In this document: positions 16,283 to 25,036 of the stretch, piece after piece
Numbering within the stretch: the first letter of the stretch is position 1
How the letters are laid out: each line of letters starts with the position of its first letter
Assembly: GCA_001557035.1 (NCBI GenBank)
Contig: LSKJ01000181.1
Location: forward strand, 1-48,848
Direction of reading: 5' to 3'
Length of the DNA: 48,848 nucleotides
DNA from: Rhodospirillaceae bacterium CCH5-H10
GTDB lineage: Bacteria > Pseudomonadota > Alphaproteobacteria > Reyranellales > Reyranellaceae
The notes under the pieces: generated by a model
Database searches by the model: none
Told to the model about the DNA's origin: nothing
The model's input: only the letters and a program-made list of their open reading frames with translations
Program-made: the position numbers and the translations under genes

Positions 16283-17539
16283 TCAGTCGCGCCGCATGAC
16301 CATGGCCGAGCCAGTGCCGGGGTTCGCCCAGCCCATATTGGCCGTCACTTCGCATTTCTCGACCTGCCGGCAACCGCCCTCACGGTAGTCGTAAGTATGG
16401 CGGCGCCTGCCGTTGGGCCCTATAGGGCACGAATCGTCGACGTCATGGCGTAGCTGGCGCACGTTCTCGATCACCATGTTCAGCCCGTGCGTGTAGCCCT
16501 CGCAGAGATGACCGCCGCTGGTGTTGTTCGGGCGCCGCCCGCCCAGGCGAATCGTGCCATCGCTGACATAGTCTCCGCCTTCACCTTTCTTGCAGAAACC
16601 ATAATCCTCGAGCTGCAGCATTGTGGTGAAGGTGAAAGCGTCGTAGGAGCCTGTGACGTCGACGTCCTCCGGTCCGACCCCGGAATTTGGCCACAGGATC
16701 TCCCGCGCATAACGGCCGGCGACCGTCGAGATAGGGCCGTGCTGGTAGTGCATATCGAGGCGTGGCTTGTTGCACCTACCAACAACGCCACGGATCAGCA
16801 CGCGCGGATGGCGACAGTCGTGGGCGCGCTCCGCATTGGTCACGACAATCGCCGTGCCGTTGTCGGTCTCGACGCAGCAGTCCAACAGGTGCAGAGGCTT
16901 GCAGATGAAGCGGCTCTTCAGCACGTCGTCGACGGTGAAGCGCTGCTTGTAGAAGGCCTTGGGATTGTTCGAGGCGTGCTCGCTGTGGATCGCCTTGACA
17001 GCGGCCACCTGCTCGGGCCGCGTGCCGTAGTCGTACATGTGGCGCATGAAGGTGGGCGCGAACATCTGGCCGGCGCTCTGCCAGCCATAGGCGCGCCCGT
17101 GCAGGGCGTCGCCCGAGACAGGCGCCACGGCGCGCGCGCCGGTGCCGCCGATGCGCACCTGCGAGAAGCCGTTCATGGCGCGGAAGATCACGACCACCTT
17201 GCACATGCCGGCTTCGATCAGGCCCATCGCCATGCCGACCAGCGCCTCGGTCGAGGAGCCGCCGCCGAACACGTCCATGTAGAAGTTGGGCCGGATGCCG
17301 AGGTCGCCGGCGATGAAGTTCGAGAAGGTCGAATCGCCCGACTGGTATGACAGCATGCCGTCGACGTCGGACGGCTTGAGCCCGGCGTCCTCGACGGCGT
17401 TGCGCACCGCCCAGGTGCCCAGCGCGCGCGTCGTCATGCCCGAGCCGCGCATGTAGGTCGTCTCGCCGACGCCAACGATGGCGTACTTGTCGCGCAGATA
17501 TTTCGGACTCGTTGTGTCGGTGTCCGCCGGCATCGTCAT
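16283..17539 (-). CDS. Thiolase-like (SCP2/lipid-transfer type) protein lacking the nucleophilic cysteine
   Basis: A 418-residue protein of the thiolase superfamily. DKYAIVGVGETTYMRG and the AGLKPSDVDGM region are the usual start of the SCP2-thiolase group. Where classical thiolases have the acyl-accepting cysteine there is FGGGSSTEAL (about residues 91-100), so it cannot work as a normal thiolase. The later SGGHLCEGYTHG replaces the standard GHP motif. With the adjacent DUF35 gene it resembles Ltp2-type aldolases. GAGGAGG precedes the ATG. It follows the esterase gene by 12 bases in the same operon. Confidence 0.83.
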   Translation of the reverse strand: MTMPADTDTTSPKYLRDKYAIVGVGETTYMRGSGMTTRALGTWAVRNAVEDAGLKPSDVDGMLSYQSGDSTFSNFIAGDLGIRPNFYMDVFGGGSSTEALVGMAMGLIEAGMCKVVVIFRAMNGFSQVRIGGTGARAVAPVSGDALHGRAYGWQSAGQMFAPTFMRHMYDYGTRPEQVAAVKAIHSEHASNNPKAFYKQRFTVDDVLKSRFICKPLHLLDCCVETDNGTAIVVTNAERAHDCRHPRVLIRGVVGRCNKPRLDMHYQHGPISTVAGRYAREILWPNSGVGPEDVDVTGSYDAFTFTTMLQLEDYGFCKKGEGGDYVSDGTIRLGGRRPNNTSGGHLCEGYTHGLNMVIENVRQLRHDVDDSCPIGPNGRRRHTYDYREGGCRQVEKCEVTANMGWANPGTGSAMVMRRD

Positions 17540-17551
17540 GACGTCCTCCTC

Positions 17552-18460
17552 TTATTTCAGTTTGCGTTGCTGCCTATTGCCTCCATCCAAATGGTCGTCG
17601 AGAAACGTGCCGACCTTTGCGATAGCAACTTTTGCCGTTTCAAGGCGTGGCCAGAACCAATGCCAAACGTGAGGGACACCCTCAAACATTTCCAAAGTGA
17701 CGTCTACGCCTGCGACTCGCGCTGCTTCGGCCAGCCGCATCGAGTCAGGCGCCAGCATTTCGGAAGCGCTTGCATGTATCAACAATGGAGGCAGTCCACA
17801 AAGGTCTGCGAACAGCGGTGATGCCAAGGGATGGGTTGCCGGAGCGGCTCCAAGATAAGACGAAGCGTAGGCCAATATGTCTTCAGTCTTTACAAGTGGA
17901 TCGTCGATTGTAGCGGGGGGCGGTGCAGTGGCGTCGCATGTCAAATCGACCCAAGGAGATAAACAGACCGCTGCCGCAGGCATGGCATCACCGGCACGAA
18001 GGGCGGCGACTAGTGTCGCTACAGTCAGGCCACCTCCGGCCGAGTCACCCACAACAGCCAGTCGCTGACCTGTATCCTGCAGAAGTAGGCGATACGTGGC
18101 GACGGCGTCGTCGACTGCGGCCGGGAACGGGTGTTCGGGGGCGAGGCGATAATCGAGCAAAAGTACATTGGTACTTGCTGCAATCGCGATCGCGGCGGCC
18201 AGATGTCGATGCGACCGAGGAGACCCGATCACATATCCGCCACCATGCAGATACAGAACCATGCGATCGTCGATTGGATGTTTGGGTTCAATCAGCTCTC
18301 CGATCAAGCCATTGCGTTCCCAGCATCGAACTGTTGTGCTGGCCGGCAGAGCAAAGGCTCGTTCGGCACGGTCGTAAGCCGCGCGCCGTTCGGCCACTGT
18401 CATGATCGACGTTGACGGTTGTTTGCGAAGGAACGACATCAATGCCGTCAGATCATCCAT
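17552..18460 (-). CDS. Alpha/beta hydrolase, hormone-sensitive lipase family esterase
   Basis: A 302-residue esterase. HGGGYVIGS (His72 onward) forms the oxyanion hole of the HSL family and GDSAGGGL holds the nucleophile Ser140. The acid is probably in the AxDSMRL region, and the histidine is in GVPHVWHWF near residue 276. There is no signal peptide, so it is cytoplasmic. It sits 78 bases after the Baeyer-Villiger monooxygenase gene. The obvious reading is that the monooxygenase makes an ester or lactone and this enzyme hydrolyses it. The substrate is unknown. Confidence 0.87.
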   Translation of the reverse strand: MDDLTALMSFLRKQPSTSIMTVAERRAAYDRAERAFALPASTTVRCWERNGLIGELIEPKHPIDDRMVLYLHGGGYVIGSPRSHRHLAAAIAIAASTNVLLLDYRLAPEHPFPAAVDDAVATYRLLLQDTGQRLAVVGDSAGGGLTVATLVAALRAGDAMPAAAVCLSPWVDLTCDATAPPPATIDDPLVKTEDILAYASSYLGAAPATHPLASPLFADLCGLPPLLIHASASEMLAPDSMRLAEAARVAGVDVTLEMFEGVPHVWHWFWPRLETAKVAIAKVGTFLDDHLDGGNRQQRKLK

Positions 18461-18538
18461 CTCTTAGCCTTCTCAAGAAGTTTTGTACCGGTGGGTCCGC
18501 TGTTCTGTGATGACGCGACTTTGAGTGAATAGTTGAAT

Positions 18539-19984
18539 TCAGGCGGCGAGATTGAAGTCCGCGAGGTCAGGTGAGTCCATCTCCCGACGGAAGCGGCCGA
18601 AGCTCCAGGGCCACAGCGCGGGATTGCCGTTGCGGTCGAGGTACCAACTACGACAGCCGGTCACCCAAATCGTGCCCTTCAAGGCCTCGCGCAGAGCGAC
18701 GTTGAAGCGGCGGGTCGCTTCCTCCTTCGGTGCCACCGCGCGGCATTTCCCGCCAAGCACCAAATCGGCGAGCTGCAGTATATAGGCCAGCTGAATCTCT
18801 GAGATCAGGACTACCGAGAAATTGCCGATCGGGCTGTTGGGACCGACCAGCATGAAGAAGTTGGGGAAGCCTGGCACCGCCACCGAGCGGTAGGCCTCAT
18901 TGGCCTGCGCCCAGGCGTCGGCGAGGCGCCGACCACTCTCGCCTACCACATCCATCGGCCGCAGGAAGGCATGTCCGTCGAAGCCGGTCGCCAGCACAAG
19001 CACGTCCAGCTCATGCAGGACACCATCCTTGGTCCGCACACCACCCGCCTCGATCCGGTCGATGCCGTCGGTCACCAGCGCGACACTGGGTTTCTGCATC
19101 GCCGGATAGAACGTGTCCGACATGATCAGCCGCTTGCAGGCGGCGCGATAGTTGGGCGTCAGTCGCCGCCGCAGATCGGGATCTGCCACGTTCTCCTCAA
19201 GGTTGGTGCGGCAGGCATCCTCGATCTTCCGCAGCTCGTCCTGGTCGCCGATTACGGCGCGCGCGAAGGTATCAACGAAGCGCGCCGACCAGAAATCGTA
19301 AGATTGCTGCAGCCGCTCCGGGGAGGTGTGGTACATCGCCTTCTCGTCCTCGCTATAGGCGGGGTTGGCGAACGGCAGAACCCACTGCGCGGTGCGCTGA
19401 AAGAGTGTCAGCTTCGACACGGTATCGGCCAGAGCCGGTACGATCTGGATCGCTGTCGAGCCTGTACCGATGATCCCGATCCGCCTGCCCTCGAGCGGCA
19501 CGGAATGATCCCAGCGCGCGGAATGGAAGCAGGCACCCTCGAAGTCGCCGAGTCCCGGGATGTCGGGATAGGCCGGGTGATGCAGTACCCCGGTGGCACA
19601 GATGACGAAATCCACGACATCGGTGGCACCGTCCTTGATCGAGAGATGCCAGCGCCCGTCGCAATACTCCGCGCGTACGATCTCGCTGTTGAAACGAAAG
19701 TGGCTGTCGAGTTCGTACTTCTTCGCCACGCCCTCGAAATAACCTTGGATCTCTGCGCCTGGCGAGAAGCGGTGCGACCAGTCGGCCTTCAGCTCGAAGG
19801 AATAGGCATAGACGTGGCTCGGCACGTCGCAGGACAGGCCGGGATAGGTGTTGTCCCGCCAGGTACCGCCCAACCCGCCGGCCTTCTCGTAGATCGCGAA
19901 GTCCCGGATGCCGCGCTGCTTGAGCTTGATGGCCGTCAGGATGCCCGACATGCCCGCACCGATGATCGCAAAACGCTTGCTCAC
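18539..19984 (-). CDS. Baeyer-Villiger-type flavin monooxygenase
   Basis: A 481-residue FAD- and NADPH-dependent monooxygenase, read from a GTG with AAGGCGGAAG upstream. The FAD-binding GAGMSG (residues 9-14), the Baeyer-Villiger fingerprint FEGACFHSARWD (FxGxxxHxxxW, residues 148-158) and the NADPH-binding GTGSTA (173-178) are all intact. Such enzymes insert oxygen next to a ketone to give an ester or lactone. The SDR upstream could supply the ketone and the esterase downstream could open the product. The length is typical for class B enzymes of the short type. Confidence 0.9.
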   Translation of the reverse strand: MSKRFAIIGAGMSGILTAIKLKQRGIRDFAIYEKAGGLGGTWRDNTYPGLSCDVPSHVYAYSFELKADWSHRFSPGAEIQGYFEGVAKKYELDSHFRFNSEIVRAEYCDGRWHLSIKDGATDVVDFVICATGVLHHPAYPDIPGLGDFEGACFHSARWDHSVPLEGRRIGIIGTGSTAIQIVPALADTVSKLTLFQRTAQWVLPFANPAYSEDEKAMYHTSPERLQQSYDFWSARFVDTFARAVIGDQDELRKIEDACRTNLEENVADPDLRRRLTPNYRAACKRLIMSDTFYPAMQKPSVALVTDGIDRIEAGGVRTKDGVLHELDVLVLATGFDGHAFLRPMDVVGESGRRLADAWAQANEAYRSVAVPGFPNFFMLVGPNSPIGNFSVVLISEIQLAYILQLADLVLGGKCRAVAPKEEATRRFNVALREALKGTIWVTGCRSWYLDRNGNPALWPWSFGRFRREMDSPDLADFNLAA

Positions 19985-19999
19985 GCTTCCGCCTTTCGT

Positions 20000-20797
20000 T
20001 CAGCCTGGGGTCGCATAACCGCCGCTCACGCTCAACACTTGCCCGGAGATATGTCCAGCCATCCCGGGTGAGGCGAAGAACAGCACTGCATTGGCAATAT
20101 CGGCGGCTCGGCCAACCTTGCCGAGAGGAATCACTTTCCTAGCTTTCTCCACTTGTTCATCGGAAAAGAAGGCATCACGGCCGACCCACAGACTGTTGGT
20201 GCCAATCTCTTCAGCGGCTGTCGGCAAGATCAAGCCTGGAGCCACAACATTGCACCGGATGCCGTGGCGACCGTATTCCTTTGCAATTGCCTTCATGAAG
20301 GTATTTACGCCGGCCTTCGCGGCCCCATAGACCGCTTCGCGAGGCTCGCCAAAGCTGGCATCTGAGCTGACTGAAACAATCGCGCCTGCACCGGCGTCGA
20401 CGAGCCGAGGCAACGCAGCTTGGGTGCACAAGATCGTCGATACCAGATTGACCTCGATCAGTTGTCGCCAGTGCTTCGTCGACTGTCTGACGAACGCTGA
20501 CGGGCGGTCCCATCCGACGTTATTGACCAGGACATCGAGGCGTCCGTGTTCGGCCATCGTGCGCTCGATGAGCGCGTTTACGTCCTCTTCCCTTGTCACG
20601 TCCGCTGCTTGGAAGCTGATCCGCCCCTTGCCTTGCTTGGCTGCCTCTTTAAGTGTTCGCTGTGCCTGCTCTTCATCGATATCGGCAAAGACGATATTGG
20701 CGTCTTCCCGAGCTAAGGCAAACACGATGGCGCGCCCAATGTTGGACGCGCCGCCCGTGACCAGTACGGATTTGCCACCGAGACCGATGTCGACCAT
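20000..20797 (-). CDS. SDR-family dehydrogenase, BadH-like
   Basis: A 265-residue short-chain dehydrogenase. TGGASNIG (residues 14-21) binds the nucleotide, LVNNVGWDRP and the SDAS/YGAAK segment carry the catalytic Asn, Ser, Tyr and Lys. The NVGWD and SSDASFGEPREAVYGAAKAG wording resembles BadH (2-hydroxycyclohexanecarboxyl-CoA dehydrogenase), as does the gene at 39210. It starts 3 bases after the upstream flavin oxidoreductase and precedes the Baeyer-Villiger gene, so oxidation of a ring alcohol to a ketone is a reasonable guess. By eye the gene is less GC-rich than the next one. Confidence 0.87.
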   Translation of the reverse strand: MVDIGLGGKSVLVTGGASNIGRAIVFALAREDANIVFADIDEEQAQRTLKEAAKQGKGRISFQAADVTREEDVNALIERTMAEHGRLDVLVNNVGWDRPSAFVRQSTKHWRQLIEVNLVSTILCTQAALPRLVDAGAGAIVSVSSDASFGEPREAVYGAAKAGVNTFMKAIAKEYGRHGIRCNVVAPGLILPTAAEEIGTNSLWVGRDAFFSDEQVEKARKVIPLGKVGRAADIANAVLFFASPGMAGHISGQVLSVSGGYATPG

Positions 20798-20800
20798 TGG

Positions 20801-21907
20801 CTACTCAGCTGCGATCGCCAGGGGCGTTCCAACCGATGCACCCACCTCTAATGCCTGGAGTCGGGGAAGAACCTCTTTTGCGAAAAGGCGCATGTTCGCT
20901 TCAGCAACGTCATGGGGCATCCCGCCAAAGCTGAAAATACCAATGAAGCCGGCGCAATCGGTGAGATGCTGATACTGAAGCATCTGGTCGTAGACTTGCT
21001 GTGGCGTCCCGCGTACCTGCAGGTCCGCAAGGAAATTCACAAAGGCATCGACGCCGTGCTTTCGAATGTTCTGCGCTAAAGCGCCGTAGTACTCGTATCC
21101 TTTGATGTCGGCGAGACCTTCGTTGTGAAACTCATAGTGATCAAGCGCTGAGCGGCTGTAGCCACGAGTGTACTTATCATGCATTGCGTCCGCTGCTGCC
21201 GCATCCTCATTACAGCAGATGAAACAAGCGACTATCGGCTTCGGCGGTTCTGCGTTGTTGTGAATTTCCCGATATATTTCGCGATATGCGTTGAGCTCAG
21301 CAACCGTTTTATCCCAAGGCTTCTGCGCGATGATCAAAAGGCCGACGCCTAGCCGGGCCATGATACGGGCAGATTCTGGGGATACCGCTGAAGCGTACAC
21401 GCGTCCCTTGAAGCTGGAGTGAGGAGAGGGTCGGATTGCTGTTCTTGGCTGGCGGTAGAGTTGGCCTGCGCTCTCAATCCAGCCCGTTTCCAACGCATTG
21501 AGAATCGCCTCAGAGTATTCCACGAACCGCTGCCGCGACTCACCCATGACGGCACGGAAACCATCAAATTCAATGCGCCCTAGACCGCGTCCGATACCGA
21601 GGATCGCCCTGCCATCGGAAACGTGATCGAGTACGGAGACTTCTTCGGCCAGGCGAACTGGATCGTGCCAGGGAAGCACCATGACCATGGATCCAAGTTT
21701 AACGCGTTTGGTTCGGCCAGCCATGTAGGTCAAGAATTGTGCAACGTTCGGGCACATTGTGTAGTTGTCAAAGTGATGCTCGGCAGCCCAGACCGAATCG
21801 AAGCCAAGAGGTTCAGCGAGATCAGCCATCGCGACTTCGTGGCGGTAGACCTGACGGTCTGTCAGACCCGCCAGGTTCTGAAAGAATGTGCTCATTCCGA
21901 CATGCAT
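20801..21907 (-). CDS. LLM-class (luciferase-like) flavin-dependent oxidoreductase
   Basis: A 368-residue TIM-barrel protein of the bacterial luciferase-like monooxygenase family. Its motifs include LAEPLGFDSVWAAEHHF near residue 32, PVRLAEEVSVLDHVSDGRAILGIGRGLG around residue 85, and the C-terminal FAKEVLPRLQ. These enzymes use reduced FMN or F420 for oxygenation or dehydrogenation. It is the first gene of the minus-strand operon that runs to 15739, with GAGGAAA before the ATG. No flavin reductase gene is nearby, so reduced flavin must come from elsewhere. Confidence 0.87.
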   Translation of the reverse strand: MHVGMSTFFQNLAGLTDRQVYRHEVAMADLAEPLGFDSVWAAEHHFDNYTMCPNVAQFLTYMAGRTKRVKLGSMVMVLPWHDPVRLAEEVSVLDHVSDGRAILGIGRGLGRIEFDGFRAVMGESRQRFVEYSEAILNALETGWIESAGQLYRQPRTAIRPSPHSSFKGRVYASAVSPESARIMARLGVGLLIIAQKPWDKTVAELNAYREIYREIHNNAEPPKPIVACFICCNEDAAAADAMHDKYTRGYSRSALDHYEFHNEGLADIKGYEYYGALAQNIRKHGVDAFVNFLADLQVRGTPQQVYDQMLQYQHLTDCAGFIGIFSFGGMPHDVAEANMRLFAKEVLPRLQALEVGASVGTPLAIAAE

Positions 21908-22028
21908 CGTGGCGTTTCCTCAGATGTGGAGCATTAGGTCAACGAAGAAGAGTTTCATCCTCCGCAGCGCCATCGAAGGTTCATTCTGAGAGAGGCGAGA
22001 GGACGCTGATTTGATGCTTGACTATTTC

Positions 22029-22064
22029 TAGCATTAATTAGAATTTGTTCTGTGTGCAATGCTA
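22029..22064. promoter_or_regulatory. Inverted repeat in the divergent intergenic region
   Basis: TAGCATT (22029-22035) and AATGCTA (22058-22064) bracket an AT-rich stretch in the 320-base gap between the minus-strand operon and the rightward amidohydrolase. TTGACT at 22018 and TAGAAT at 22039 resemble promoter boxes, although the spacing is short. A shared control site is plausible. The rest of the gap holds no gene. Confidence 0.4.
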
Positions 22065-22227
22065 ATCGGGCTGCAGGTGGCAATTGTCTCATATGCGAAG
22101 CGCAATCGCCGTAATCCTTCGCCGACGGGAACAGGGTGAATATTTCGACGGCGGTTTGAGTGCCAACCGCCTTGCACTTCTTGATCGGGCGTTTCAGCTA
22201 CGGCCAGTACAGTGAGGGGTGCGCAGT

Positions 22228-23925
22228 ATGACCTACGATCTGAAGATTGTCGGCGGCAGTATTGTAGATGGCACGGGGCGGGAGCGAATCCGTGGCGATA
22301 TCGGCGTAAAGGATGGCCGGATTATTGCTATCGGCGAGGCACCTGGCAAAGGTGAACAAACAATCGACGCCGGCGGATTAGTCGTAGCGCCTGGCTTTGT
22401 TGACATTCACACCCACTACGATGCCCAGATCATGTGGGACCGGATGCTTAGCATTTCGCCTTGGCATGGCGTTACTACCGTCGTGATGGGGAATTGCGGC
22501 TTTGGCGTCGCGCCGACCCGGCCGGATCATCGCAACCTAATTCTCCGAACCTTGGAAAAAGTCGAAGGCATGAGCGTCGACGCGCTGGAGGCTGGGCTCG
22601 GGCCAACGTGGCCCTTCGAATCGTTTCCTCAGTACCTCGACGCGATTGAACGCCAAGGCAGTGCGATCAATGTCGGTGTTCTCATCGGCCACACACCGAT
22701 ACGCTTTTACGTTATGGGAGAGGAGGCTGTCGAACGGCCGGCGCGGCCCGACGAAGTAGCGCATATGCGTGAACTCGTTCGAGAGGCGCTTGTCGCCGGG
22801 GCAGTCGGATTTGCCACTTCAAAGGCTTCAACCCACGTAGGCTACGGTGGAAAGCCGGTTCCGAGCCGGGCTGCGGAAGTATCGGAGATAATTTCACTAG
22901 CCAAAGTATTGGGTGAGGTAGGTAGTGGAATTTTCCAAGCGACTGTTGGTAAAGAGTTGTTCTTGGCGGAATTCGCAGAAATTGCGCGAGCGACAGGTCG
23001 TCCTGTCACCTGGACAGCATTGCTGACAGGGCTATCACTCGGAGCAGGCGATCACCGAGAGCAGCTTCGTCGATCTGAGGAATTGGCGGCGGAGGGGTTG
23101 CCAATCTTTCCGCAAGTTACGCCTCGCGCGCTCATGTTTGAATACCAGCTCAAGCAACCGTTTCTTTTTGAGCCGATGTCCTTATTCAAGCCAGTTGCTG
23201 CGGCAGATCTAGAAGGCAAGCGTCGCATCTATGCCGATCCGAGCTTTCGAAATGCATTCGCGGACGTAATGGAGCGGAGCGCAAGAGCGGCCTTCCGGTC
23301 AGCGTTCGCAAAGACGATCATTTCGCAATTCAGCCCCGACCCGAAGTTGGAAGAACGGCTGTTGGTAGAGGTTTCACGAGAACGAAAAGTCAAACCAACT
23401 GATTTGCTTCTCGATCTCGCGCTGGCCACAAATCTAGATGCGCGTTTCCGTATGCCTGTAGCAAATCATGACGAAGTCGAAGTTGAAGGATTGTTGAAGA
23501 GTGCTTGTACTGTGATCGGCTTGTCGGACGCTGGCGCCCATGCAAGTCAGCTCTGCGATGCCTGCCTGCCGACCTATCTCCTTGGCCATTGGGTGCGTGA
23601 AAAAGCGGCATTTTCGCTGGAAGAGGCCGTGCGAATGCTAACCAGTCGTCCGGCTGAAGTATTTGGGCTTTCAGATCGAGGCTTGATTGCTTTGGGCATG
23701 CCCGCGGACCTTGTGGTGTTTGATCCGGCGACAGTCGGTAGTGGCAAGGTTCGCCGGGTCTTTGACCTTCCGAGCGGCGCAGACCGTCTTGTTTCCGACG
23801 CAGCGGGCATTGAGGCCGTGGTTGTGAATGGCACCTTGGTGAGGCAATTCAATCGAGACCTCTTGAACCACTCGGGATCGGTACTGCCGGGACGTCTATT
23901 GCGGCGCGGTCGGGCGGGCGCTTGA
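22228..23925 (+). CDS. Amidohydrolase of the N-acyl-D-amino-acid deacylase type
   Basis: About 565 residues from the ATG at 22228, with GTGAGGGG 9 bases upstream; an in-frame GTG at 22219 is less likely. YDLKIVGGSIVDGTGRERIRGDIGVKDGRI is the typical N-terminal barrel of D-aminoacylases and related enzymes. VDIHTHYDAQ gives the HxH metal site, and later SDAGAHASQLCD supplies the aspartate. In alicyclic and aromatic gene clusters such proteins are often annotated D-aminoacylase although the real substrate is unknown. It stands alone, is visibly less GC-rich than the transporter operon that follows, and has no clear terminator. Confidence 0.85.
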   Translation: MTYDLKIVGGSIVDGTGRERIRGDIGVKDGRIIAIGEAPGKGEQTIDAGGLVVAPGFVDIHTHYDAQIMWDRMLSISPWHGVTTVVMGNCGFGVAPTRPDHRNLILRTLEKVEGMSVDALEAGLGPTWPFESFPQYLDAIERQGSAINVGVLIGHTPIRFYVMGEEAVERPARPDEVAHMRELVREALVAGAVGFATSKASTHVGYGGKPVPSRAAEVSEIISLAKVLGEVGSGIFQATVGKELFLAEFAEIARATGRPVTWTALLTGLSLGAGDHREQLRRSEELAAEGLPIFPQVTPRALMFEYQLKQPFLFEPMSLFKPVAAADLEGKRRIYADPSFRNAFADVMERSARAAFRSAFAKTIISQFSPDPKLEERLLVEVSRERKVKPTDLLLDLALATNLDARFRMPVANHDEVEVEGLLKSACTVIGLSDAGAHASQLCDACLPTYLLGHWVREKAAFSLEEAVRMLTSRPAEVFGLSDRGLIALGMPADLVVFDPATVGSGKVRRVFDLPSGADRLVSDAAGIEAVVVNGTLVRQFNRDLLNHSGSVLPGRLLRRGRAGA

Positions 23926-24247
23926 AGATTAGAATGATCACTTGCTTAGCTTGTTTCTTGGTTAATTCGAGCAGCGGAACCATTTCAGGTTTCTAATGTA
24001 GCCATTTTCTCTTGACGGTTCCGACTCATCGCCAATAGGGTGCCTCAAAACCAAATAGACATTAGAAAAATGTCGACACGGGAGGCATTAGATGTTGGCG
24101 ATCATTCCTTCAAAGCGTCTTGGTGTCCGACTCGATGGCTGGATTGCTCTGCCAGTGTCGTCCGTTCTGTAGCGGTCAAACATGCCTTTGATTGCGCGGA
24201 TTGGCGGATGTTTAGAAGTGCAGCTGAGGCGTTGAAAGGCAAGAAAG
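23926..24247. other. Gene-free stretch before the transporter operon
   Basis: About 320 AT-richer bases with no convincing reading frame. The transporter operon must be promoted here or just upstream, but no well-spaced promoter could be identified. Composition changes sharply to GC-rich at the start of the next gene. Confidence 0.45.
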
Positions 24248-25036
24248 TTGGATGACGTTTCGATCCTGGGCGTCGCTACCTTGTCCAAGAAATTCGGCGG
24301 CGTGACCGCCGTGCAGGATGTCTCGGTCGACGTGCCGCGCGGCGGTATCCTGTCGATCATCGGTCCCAACGGCGCGGGTAAGACCTCGCTGCTCAATATG
24401 ATTTCGGGCTTCTACAGACCCGACACCGGCCGGGTTGTCCTTGAGGGTCAGGACATCACCCAGATGAAGCCGAGCGACATCGCCGCACTCGGCATCGCCC
24501 GCACCTTCCAGAACATCGCCCTGTTCAGCGGACTGACCGTTCTCGACAATCTGATGCTCGGCCGCCACGTGCGGATGAAGGCGGGCGTGCTCTCCAGCGT
24601 CATCTACTGGGGCATGGCGCAGAAAGAGGACATCGCCCACCGCGAAGCCGTCGAGGAGATCATCGAGTTTCTGAATCTTCAGGATCTGCGCAAACAGCAG
24701 AGCGCGTCGCTGTCCTACGGCCTGCGCAAGCGCGTCGAGCTGGGGCGGGCACTGGCGTCGGAACCGAAGGTACTGCTGCTCGACGAGCCGATGGGCGGCA
24801 TGAATCAGGACGAGAAAGAGGACATGGCGCGCTACGTCCTGGACGTCAATCAGGAGCGCGGTGTCACGGTCGTTCTGATCGAGCACGACATGGGCGTGGT
24901 CATGGATATTTCCGACAAGATTGTAGTGCTCGACCGCGGCCGGTGTATCGCTACGGGCACGCCCGATGAGGTGCAGCGCCACCCCAAAGTGGTCGAGGCC
25001 TATCTCGGCACGTCCAAAAGCGGAGGCCGTTTATGA
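24248..25036 (+). CDS. livG: ABC transporter ATP-binding protein, LivG-type
   Basis: A 262-residue ATPase of the branched-chain amino acid (HAAT) importer family. GPNGAGKTS (Walker A), LSYGLRKRVELGRALASEPK (the LivG-type signature), VLLLDEPMGGMN (Walker B) and the EHDMGVVMDISD switch are intact. The start is a TTG at 24248 preceded by GAAAGG, and the N-terminus is short but in register with the family. It is the first gene of a six-gene operon and overlaps the acyl-CoA synthetase gene by 4 bases. Import of an aromatic or alicyclic acid, not an amino acid, is likely from context. Confidence 0.88.
   Translation: MDDVSILGVATLSKKFGGVTAVQDVSVDVPRGGILSIIGPNGAGKTSLLNMISGFYRPDTGRVVLEGQDITQMKPSDIAALGIARTFQNIALFSGLTVLDNLMLGRHVRMKAGVLSSVIYWGMAQKEDIAHREAVEEIIEFLNLQDLRKQQSASLSYGLRKRVELGRALASEPKVLLLDEPMGGMNQDEKEDMARYVLDVNQERGVTVVLIEHDMGVVMDISDKIVVLDRGRCIATGTPDEVQRHPKVVEAYLGTSKSGGRL

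Noticed and set aside
24040..24255. Small frame before livG
   Set aside because: No family motif; it overlaps the livG start and lies in AT-richer intergenic DNA.
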